Made by a program: the position numbers and the translations under genes
The notes under the pieces: model-generated
The model's database searches: none
What the model was told of the DNA's origin: nothing
Seen by the model: the letters and a program-made list of their open reading frames with translations, nothing else
Shown: piece by piece, positions 6,395 through 10,851 of the stretch
Numbering within the stretch: position 1 is the stretch's first letter
How the letters are laid out: every line of letters begins with the position of its first letter
Assembly: GCA_027296925.1 (NCBI GenBank)
Contig: JAPUIP010000018.1
Span: forward strand, 1-10,851
From: Candidatus Poribacteria bacterium
GTDB taxonomy: Bacteria; Poribacteria; WGA-4E; PCPOR2b
DNA: 10,851 nt
Direction of reading: 5' to 3'

Positions 6395-6799
6395 TCAAGC
6401 GATTTCATCGAGGAAGACACCGACCATCCGGCTGATTTTCGACGAGATGTCGAGAATCACTTCCGGTGGAACCTGGTGAAGCACCTCTCCCGACTCATCC
6501 TTGACCTGGACGATCAGTTGATTGGTATTCTGATCCACCTGGAAACTATATCGCTCATTGATGAGTGAAACATTTGCATTCAACTGGGTAAGCGCAGTTT
6601 CCAGTTCGCCGGGATCTATTTCCGGATCCGAACTGCTATTCTGAATCTGAGGCTGGGTAACAGTAGGGACTTCTTTCCTAGGGCTTTTCGCTTCAGGCAT
6701 CTCAGATGACTGGTGTTTCACTTGCAAGGACTGGTTTTTCAATGCCAAAGGCATTGTCATGTCTGTTGTGGTCGATTGCACTTTCAATCCATTTTGCAT
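6395..6799 (-). CDS. flaG: FlaG family protein
   Basis: FlaG is a small protein encoded next to flagellin and fliD in many bacteria; its loss commonly alters filament length, but its biochemical role is poorly defined. The 134-residue product has a disordered polar N-terminal half (about 1-60) and the FlaG domain at about 64-134: LNANVSLINERYSFQVDQ, NQLIVQVKDESGEVLHQVPPE (93-113) and a final amphipathic helix VILDISSKISRMVGVFLDE. The Gly-Glu-Val-x-x-Gln-(Val/Ile)-Pro-Pro-Glu core is the family hallmark. The ATG at 6799 is preceded by AGGTGA (6807-6812). The end of a MITE-like insertion lies only 20 bp upstream of the ATG. The gene ends at TGA, 218 bp before fliD. Confidence 0.92.
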   Translation of the reverse strand: MQNGLKVQSTTTDMTMPLALKNQSLQVKHQSSEMPEAKSPRKEVPTVTQPQIQNSSSDPEIDPGELETALTQLNANVSLINERYSFQVDQNTNQLIVQVKDESGEVLHQVPPEVILDISSKISRMVGVFLDEIA

Positions 6800-6812
6800 C
6801 TGTGTTCACCTT

Positions 6813-7025
6813 ACCCTTTAGGACTTACGCACTTAACGCACGGATCTCAAGCGCCGTGCTAACTCACTTAAGGATCATGAATAATCCTGCTATAGCCCCG
6901 TTTACGGGGGTTAAGCCACATCAGCCCGAGTCCACCAGCGTGGAAGCTTGCCCCGAACTTTGAGGGGGCGACCGACCTGGTTGAGCTTCGGGCGCCGGGA
7001 TTGAACTGCGTAAGTCCTACCCTTC
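6813..7025. mobile_element. MITE-like insertion of 199 bp with terminal inverted repeats and target duplication
   Basis: AGGACTTACGCACTT at 6820-6834 is matched in inverted orientation by AACTGCGTAAGTCCT at 7004-7018, with 14 of 15 bases complementary. The flanks are ACCCTTT (6813-6819) and ACCCTTC (7019-7025), a direct repeat of at least 6 bp consistent with a target site duplication. The element is too short for a transposase and contains none. Inside are several short hairpins: AGGAT/ATCCT (6871-6875, 6884-6888), CCCCG/CGGGG (6896-6909) and GCCCC/GGGGC (6950-6969). These are the marks of a non-autonomous miniature element moved by a transposase elsewhere. It lies between the flagellin terminator and flaG and would form most of the flaG leader RNA. 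Confidence 0.8.
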
Positions 7026-7126
7026 TAAGTAACTATCAGTAAATCTCTTTGACTTTTGAATGGCCGAAAGCTGGATTTCGCGTACCTTTCTTCCATTCAG
7101 AATTCAGCATTTATAATTGATAATTA

Positions 7127-7154
7127 CTTATATCGGCCTTCTCCCAAAATTCAA
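7127..7154 (-). promoter_or_regulatory. Candidate promoter for flaG upstream of the MITE
   Basis: On the minus strand TTGAAT (7154-7149) and TATAAG (7132-7127) are separated by 16 bp, a fair sigma-70 match. The overlapping GCCGATAT (7137-7130) is identical to a sigma-28/sigma-D type -10, but no TAAA stands at the proper distance. Either would start transcription between the flagellin terminator and the insertion. Without it, flaG would depend on read-through from flagellin. Confidence 0.35.
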
Positions 7155-7190
7155 ACATTCAGCAGGGCCCTATCTCAGCCCTACTGAATG
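7146..7190 (-). terminator. Rho-independent terminator of the flagellin gene
   Basis: Directly after the flagellin stop, arms 7178-7190 and 7156-7168 form a 13-bp stem on the minus-strand RNA, with a single G-U pair and a 9-base loop, followed by UUUGAAUUUU. Position, stem strength and U-rich tail fit an intrinsic terminator that separates abundant flagellin transcription from flaG. Confidence 0.78.
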
Positions 7191-7199
7191 CTTAAAAAT

Positions 7200-8330
7200 T
7201 TATCCAAGAAGACTTAGAACATTGCTCGAAACAGAGTTTGCCTGAGCAAGCATTGCTGTACCCGACTGAACAAGGATTTGTGCACGTGTGAAAGCTGCTG
7301 TCTCAGCCGCGAAATCAGCGTCTCGAATCGTCGATTCTGCTGCTTGGATATTCTGAGAAATATTGTCAAGATTCGAGATTGTGAATTCTAATCGATTCTG
7401 CAATGCACCCAGCGTGCCTCGCTCGTCGCTGACGAGATCAATCGCTGCATCGATCGTGTCAATCGCCGACCGTGCATTGCTAATATTCGCCAGACTATCT
7501 CCTTCGAGCGAAAGCCCCGAAGCCGAAGAATCCCCGATGCTGAAGGTCAGCTGGTTGTCGGAGGCGTTGTCTGCACCGATCTGCAACTCACCACCGCTAC
7601 CGGCGACGACTTCAAATGTCGCTCCATCCAGATCCCCATCATCATAGGCGTCATTGAGGGTCAACTCGACACCCATGGCGGAGAAGTTCACTCGGCTGGT
7701 TTGTCCACTCGCCGGTGCCGTTGTAAAGGTCACCGTTTGCGTGGTTGTTCCGTCACTTAACGATATGGCGCCATCACTACTACTGGCGTCTGAAACTGTG
7801 TACGTGCCTGCGCTCGTGCCGGAAAGGGTGATTTTTTGAACCCCATTGGCTGTGAGGGTTTGGCTCGTGTTGGATGATCCAAATGAGACCGAATTTCCGG
7901 TAAAGGAACCGTTGATCAATTTGGTACTGTTGTATTCGGTTGATGTTGCAATGCGGCTGATCTCATTTCGAAGTTGATTGAACTCGAGATCAATGCCTGC
8001 TCGGTCGACGTTCCGAACGTTGTCCGATGCGGCTTCAACCGCTAGATCTCGCATGCGGGTCAACAAACTGTGGATTTCATTCAAGCCTCCCTCGGCGGTC
8101 TGAATCAGATTGACCGATTGAGAGGCGTTTCGGCTGGCCTGTTGCAGCCCTCCAATCTCAGCCCTCATACGCTGAGAAATCGCCATACCGGCTGTGTCAT
8201 CCTTGGCTCGATTGATTCGTAGCCCTGAAGATAAACGTTCAATGCTCTTTTCAAGAGAGCCTTGTGATTTATTAAGTGAACGTAACGCCCCTAATGCAGT
8301 GATATTGGTATTGATTCTGAATCCAGCCAT
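7200..8330 (-). CDS. fliC: Flagellin
   Basis: Major filament subunit, exported by the flagellar type III apparatus. The ATG at 8330 is preceded by AGGAGG (8339-8344) at 8 bases, giving 376 residues; a further in-frame ATG at 8354 lies upstream of this site and would leave the binding site inside the gene. N-terminal D0/D1: MAGFRINTNITALGALRSL, then LSSGLRINRAKDDTAGMAIS (33-52) and the LTRMRDLAVEAA segment (90-101) that aligns with the TLR5-recognised helix of enterobacterial flagellin. The middle, about 141-270, is a compact Thr/Ser/Gly/Asp-rich surface domain. C-terminal D1/D0: SAIDTIDAAIDLVSDERGTL, ESTIRDADFAAE (332-343) and the ending NVLSLLG. No Cys is present. Only one flagellin gene is in the window. 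It is followed at once by a terminator and preceded by a long leader with a sigma-28-like promoter. Confidence 0.97.
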   Translation of the reverse strand: MAGFRINTNITALGALRSLNKSQGSLEKSIERLSSGLRINRAKDDTAGMAISQRMRAEIGGLQQASRNASQSVNLIQTAEGGLNEIHSLLTRMRDLAVEAASDNVRNVDRAGIDLEFNQLRNEISRIATSTEYNSTKLINGSFTGNSVSFGSSNTSQTLTANGVQKITLSGTSAGTYTVSDASSSDGAISLSDGTTTQTVTFTTAPASGQTSRVNFSAMGVELTLNDAYDDGDLDGATFEVVAGSGGELQIGADNASDNQLTFSIGDSSASGLSLEGDSLANISNARSAIDTIDAAIDLVSDERGTLGALQNRLEFTISNLDNISQNIQAAESTIRDADFAAETAAFTRAQILVQSGTAMLAQANSVSSNVLSLLG

Positions 8331-8568
8331 TGTGTAAACCTCCTCATGAAACAAGGTTGGGACAACTTCAAGAGGGGTTCTCGAATAGATATCAGTGTCC
8401 TAACCTCAGGTATGCTGCCGTTTGTGTAGCGTCGGAGCCATTTTACCCTCCGCTTTTAGTTTGTTTTACCTCCGTGTTACATGGCTCTGTCGTCTTTCCT
8501 TGATAAAGGGCAACGGCATTCCAACTATTTTTTTGGACTACCTTCCGATTCTAAACCATGTGCTTTTC
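8331..8568 (-). promoter_or_regulatory. Flagellin leader region
   Basis: About 230 bases lie between the likely flagellin promoter and its ATG, with no gene. On the transcript side there are several GGA-containing purine runs (for example CGGAGG, GCGGAGGG, AGGAGG), the last being the flagellin ribosome binding site, and one mini-ORF with its own good binding site. Repeated GGA motifs with one over the binding site would suit a CsrA-type regulator, which is known to control flagellin translation in Bacillus; this is inference only. Confidence 0.4.
8406..8441 (-). CDS. Possible 11-codon leader peptide in the flagellin leader
   Basis: ATG at 8441 is preceded by GGAGG (8447-8451) at 5 bases and runs 11 codons (MAPTLHKRQHT) to TGA at 8408-8406, about 75 bases before the flagellin ATG. 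The binding site is as good as that of the real genes nearby. It could be translated and influence flagellin expression, or be chance. No known family. Confidence 0.3.
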   Translation of the reverse strand: MAPTLHKRQHT

Positions 8569-8596
8569 TTATCGGTAGGACAGTCCTCAATCTTTA
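8569..8596 (-). promoter_or_regulatory. Sigma-28 (FliA) type promoter for flagellin
   Basis: On the minus strand TAAAG begins at 8596 and CCGATAA occupies 8575-8569, both perfect for the sigma-28 consensus. The distance between TAAA and CCGATAA is 17 bases, one more than the usual 16. The spacer contains a perfect dyad (AGGAC-x-GTCCT, 8577-8587). Flagellin genes are the typical target of this sigma factor, which supports the call despite the spacing. Confidence 0.5.
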
Positions 8597-8607
8597 GTAA
8601 TTTGTTT

Positions 8608-8639
8608 GGAATTTTTTTTCATGTCGGAACTTTTTTTCA
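8608..8639. repeat. Phased A/T-tract direct repeat upstream of the flagellin promoter
   Basis: GGAATTTTTTTTCA (8608-8621) and GGAACTTTTTTTCA (8626-8639) are identical at 13 of 14 positions, offset by 18 bp. Read towards flagellin they are A-tracts at about -46 to -77 from the expected start, the position of UP elements or curved DNA that stimulate transcription. Confidence 0.55.
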
Positions 8640-8875
8640 GGGGCAGTGATTGCAGGGGGAGAGGATGGCAGATCTCACGGAATTTGAATAATAAAACGGG
8701 TAACTGCAAGTTCCATCGGGCGAGCTCGTAGATTCTCTCGGGGGAAAAATAATGAAACCCCCGCACGAAGCAAGGATGATTAAACGAATTGGAGGTTTTG
8801 CCCAAAAGGTTTACGGAAATCTGACATATCGCTACCCTACCCGAAGGTCAGGCGTGCCGCGCAACATGCGGGCAC
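8640..8875. other. Gene-free stretch without recognised content
   Basis: Apart from a small imperfect hairpin, GTGCC (8854-8858) with GGCAC (8871-8875), I see no gene, repeat or promoter that I can support here. A 72-codon frame on the minus strand opens only with TTG and has no ribosome binding site. Confidence 0.5.
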
Positions 8876-8919
8876 AAAAAAGCACTGGCTAGAATCCGTG
8901 GAATCCTTGCCAGTGCTTT
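8876..8919 (-). terminator. Rho-independent terminator of the enolase-superfamily operon
   Basis: AAAGCACTGGC (8879-8889) and GCCAGTGCTTT (8909-8919) are perfect 11-bp arms around a 19-base loop. On the minus strand the hairpin runs directly into six T (8881-8876). It lies 42 bases after the stop of the enolase-superfamily gene, so this is a standard intrinsic terminator for that transcript. Confidence 0.88.
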
Positions 8920-8961
8920 GCGAGTGGATATACTCATCGAAGTCAGAAGACCTATGCGACC

Positions 8962-10149
8962 TTATTCCTGTTCGATTATTTCCAGCCAAACGCCACGGAC
9001 AAATCCCGGATACTCCCCGTCACTGAAAGCGGGATAGTAGACATCCTCACCGGTGAAATCGTGGATCTGCTCACCACCGCTGCCATCGGGGATATGCACG
9101 CGGCAGATGCGCTTTTTCTGCTTATATAACGTTGTGGGTATCGGCGTTTCCGGCGCAACGCGATAATGTTCCAACGCCGCTTCATCGACCTCGATGCCGA
9201 GCCCCGGTCCTTCGGGGACGGCGATCGTGCCATCGACGACCTCCAACCGTTGCTTCAGCAGATCGTGTTCCCACAACTCATGACAGGTGATCGCCGGCAG
9301 TTGCGCGTGAGTCAGGACCCCACCGATGTGCATCGCATAAGCCGCCGTGATGCCGGTCCCGACCATCTGCAACCAGAAGGGCTTGTCGAACGATGCGCAT
9401 AACGCACCAACGCGCCGCGTTCCCGTTGCACCGCCCCCCACGACGAATCCACCGCAGCAGCGGGCATGCAGACACGGCTCATTGAAGTGTTCGACGATCC
9501 GTTTTTCGATCACTTCCTGCAGACGCCCGGCGCCTTCGATGTCTGTACCGAGATAGTACGGGCTTTCGTAGTAGGCGACGTTGGGGTGTTTATCCAATTC
9601 TTGCAGGACAGGCTTTGCCCCGTCTGCTGTGCGGAGAAAACCGTTGAAATCGATGTCAAGTTTATAATCTTTCGGGACCACTTGCCCAACGGCGTCCACC
9701 TGGGCGAAGATGTCTCGCCACGGCCGCGCTTTGAGCTTAATCGAGGTGTAACCGCGCTTCACCGACTCCTTCGCTTCGGCGACCCAATCCTCCGGCGGCA
9801 TGTCAATATCCCACCACGAAATCGGACAGCGATCGCGCACTTTTGTGCCTAACAGTTGGTAGACGGGAACGCCGACCGCTTTTCCGACTGCGTCGAAGAG
9901 AGACATCTGGATACCGAAACCGATGCCGTCATCCTGCATGATGGCGAACGGGTTTTGCCCGACGACGCGATTGATGTCGCCGGACTCGCCCCCCTGATTT
10001 TCGCCGTAACCGATGGCGCCGTTATCCAACTCGACGCGGTAGACATGGACGCGCTCGCTGTGTGTCAAAGCACGTTGCATGTGTCGGGTGACATGATCTG
10101 CGTAAAAGGGAATGTTCAACGCAAACACTTCAAGGCTCTTGATTTTCAT
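8962..10149 (-). CDS. Mandelate racemase / muconate lactonizing enzyme family protein (enolase superfamily)
   Basis: Predicted cytoplasmic 395-residue metal-dependent enzyme that would abstract a proton alpha to a carboxylate, as in sugar-acid dehydratases, racemases and cycloisomerases. The ATG at 10149 follows GGGAGGA (10159-10165) at 9 bases. The N-terminal capping domain is about 1-105; the barrel follows. Visible active-site elements are the KxK of the second strand (K138, K140 in SIKLKARPW), the metal ligand Asp in LDIDFNG (D167), Glu in YYESPYY (E195), and a third acidic ligand probably in VEHFNEP (E220 or E224). The His-Asp dyad of true mandelate racemase is not evident: the strand that normally carries the Asp reads FVVGGGATG. 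A conserved CHELWEHD (289-296) and a long C-terminal extension after about residue 325 mark a distinct subgroup. Substrate unknown. Last gene of an operon, 39 bp after the acetyltransferase gene, with a strong terminator downstream. Confidence 0.88.
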   Translation of the reverse strand: MKIKSLEVFALNIPFYADHVTRHMQRALTHSERVHVYRVELDNGAIGYGENQGGESGDINRVVGQNPFAIMQDDGIGFGIQMSLFDAVGKAVGVPVYQLLGTKVRDRCPISWWDIDMPPEDWVAEAKESVKRGYTSIKLKARPWRDIFAQVDAVGQVVPKDYKLDIDFNGFLRTADGAKPVLQELDKHPNVAYYESPYYLGTDIEGAGRLQEVIEKRIVEHFNEPCLHARCCGGFVVGGGATGTRRVGALCASFDKPFWLQMVGTGITAAYAMHIGGVLTHAQLPAITCHELWEHDLLKQRLEVVDGTIAVPEGPGLGIEVDEAALEHYRVAPETPIPTTLYKQKKRICRVHIPDGSGGEQIHDFTGEDVYYPAFSDGEYPGFVRGVWLEIIEQE

Positions 10150-10188
10150 GGACAGAAATCCTCCCGGTAGTTAAAAAATGGAACGCGG

Positions 10189-10752
10189 TCAATTGGTTCG
10201 TGTCTTTGCAAAGACAAGTGTATCCCGCAACTCCCCTGATGGCGAAAGCATGTTGCTTCGCAACGTGCCTTCCAGCTCAAACCCAAGCCGTTCTGGAATG
10301 CGTCGGCTTCTCACGTTTTTGGAATCACAACGAATTTCGACCCGCTTTGCGCCAAGGGCTTCAAACGCAAACTTCGTGATCGCCGCCGTTGACTCGGTGA
10401 TATAGCCCTGACCCTGAAAACGCTTCCGGCACCAGTAGCCGATCTCAAATTTTGGAATATCCCAATCCATCCGATGCAAACCGCTACTGCCAACCATTGT
10501 GTTTGTCCCTTTGAGAAAGAGAAGAAGCAACAGATCTTCACGGGACAGGAATTCACACCGCTTACGGCGAACCAACGCCTCGGATTCTTCAAGTGTGGGA
10601 ATTTCCTTCGCCCACGGCATCCAAACCTTGAGATCATCGAAAGTCTCCCGGACGGCAGCGTTTTCCTCGGCACCGTCACCTGGGTGTGGCGCGCGAATCG
10701 TCAATCGCTCCGACTCAAATGACTCCGGGAAATCGATGAGTATTGGATCCAT
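10189..10752 (-). CDS. GNAT family N-acetyltransferase, RimJ/RimL type
   Basis: Predicted cytoplasmic 187-residue acetyltransferase using acetyl-CoA. The ATG at 10752 has AGAGGGA (10759-10765) 6 bases upstream. Family features in order are ERLTIRAPHPGDG (15-27), the typical opening of RimJ/RimL-like proteins; the hydrophobic strands around 73-90 and FEIGYW (102-107); the acetyl-CoA pyrophosphate loop RFQGQG (111-116); then EALGAKRVEIRCDSKNVRSR, and ERLGFELEGTLR (154-165). RimJ and RimL acetylate ribosomal protein N-termini, but close homologues act on antibiotics, amines or other amino acids, so the substrate is not predicted. It begins 15 bp after the stop of an unknown upstream gene and ends 39 bp before the enolase-superfamily gene, so the three are probably co-transcribed. 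Confidence 0.92.
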   Translation of the reverse strand: MDPILIDFPESFESERLTIRAPHPGDGAEENAAVRETFDDLKVWMPWAKEIPTLEESEALVRRKRCEFLSREDLLLLLFLKGTNTMVGSSGLHRMDWDIPKFEIGYWCRKRFQGQGYITESTAAITKFAFEALGAKRVEIRCDSKNVRSRRIPERLGFELEGTLRSNMLSPSGELRDTLVFAKTRTN

Positions 10753-10767
10753 TTGCCGTCCCTCTGT

Positions 10768-10851
10768 TCACTTCCAATCCAGATTGAAATGGCTATAGTT
10801 GGTATAGGTGATCCGTTTCGTGTCGCCGCTCTGGACGTCCGTCAGCCGTGG
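10768..10851 (-). CDS. C-terminal end of an unknown gene cut by the window edge
   Basis: On the minus strand the frame is open from the window edge to TGA (10770-10768), giving 27 residues ending in THR-Asn-Tyr-Ser-His-Phe-Asn-Leu-Asp-Trp-Lys style sequence (TNYSHFNLDWK). The stop lies 15 bp before the acetyltransferase ATG and just before its ribosome binding site, the normal spacing for genes of one operon, which is the main reason to believe it. Too little is visible to name a family. Confidence 0.55.
   Translation of the reverse strand, partial: PRLTDVQSGDTKRITYTNYSHFNLDWK

Noticed and set aside
6990..7015. tRNA-like T-arm string in the MITE (minus strand GTTCAATCCCGG)
   Set aside because: The flanking bases do not pair as a T-stem and no anticodon or acceptor arms can be drawn.
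8500..8520. AAAGGGCAA string reminiscent of a c-di-GMP (GEMM) riboswitch
   Set aside because: It is on the strand opposite to flagellin and none of the other conserved riboswitch blocks follow.
8510..8524. Second sigma-54-like motif in the flagellin leader (minus strand TTGGAATGCCGTTGCC)
   Set aside because: GG and GC are 9 rather than 10 bases apart, which sigma-54 tolerates poorly, and the -24 element is poor.
8587..8805. 72-codon minus-strand frame upstream of flagellin
   Set aside because: Opens only with TTG, has no ribosome binding site, and overlaps the likely flagellin promoter and its A-tracts.
9466..9852. 128-codon plus-strand frame across the enolase-superfamily gene
   Set aside because: Antisense shadow of a conserved enzyme; no supporting start signal.

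Overview
The window looks like a piece of the chromosome of a flagellated bacterium with a Gram-negative type of envelope and a base composition near 50% GC. Its core is a compact flagellar filament cluster on the minus strand, in the classical order flagellin, flaG, fliD, fliS, fliT-like. On either side are genes of a different character: a lipoprotein with an FGE-sulfatase (formylglycine-enzyme-like) fold, a ferritin-like protein, an enolase-superfamily dehydratase/racemase and a RimJ/RimL-type acetyltransferase. Environmental phyla such as Poribacteria or Planctomycetes-like lineages often carry this mixture, but that placement is an impression from gene content only.

Layout: 1-480 (+) is the 3' end of an unrecognised protein with a C-terminal zinc ribbon. 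It converges on 509-1318 (-), an FGE-like lipoprotein that stops at a TGA exactly where the family normally has a conserved Cys. Divergent from it is 1482-2027 (+), a ferritin-like four-helix protein, convergent with the flagellar block. The flagellar block runs from 8330 down to 2124: flagellin (8330-7200) with its own terminator; a 199-bp MITE-like insertion (6820-7018) flanked by a direct repeat and ending about 20 bp before flaG; flaG (6799-6395); a gap with a strong sigma-54 type promoter; an unusually large fliD (1012 residues); fliS; and a FliT-like chaperone gene. A 631-bp gene-free stretch (8331-8961) holds the flagellin control region and the terminator of the next operon. From 10851 down to 8962 (-) lies an unrelated operon: the tail of an unknown gene, an acetyltransferase, and an enolase-superfamily enzyme.

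How the genes work together: flagellin forms the filament. FliD is the cap that folds flagellin at the tip. FliS chaperones flagellin, the FliT-like protein probably chaperones FliD, and FlaG modulates filament length. The likely promoters suggest layered control: a sigma-28-like promoter with A-tracts upstream for flagellin, a housekeeping or sigma-28-like promoter upstream of the insertion for flaG, and sigma-54 for fliD-fliS-fliT.

The points most worth a second look are the MITE forming the flaG leader, the two copies of a roughly 110-residue module inserted at different places in FliD (one splitting a Flagellin_IN motif), the TGA-for-Cys end of the FGE-like lipoprotein, and the layered regulatory signals in front of flagellin and fliD.
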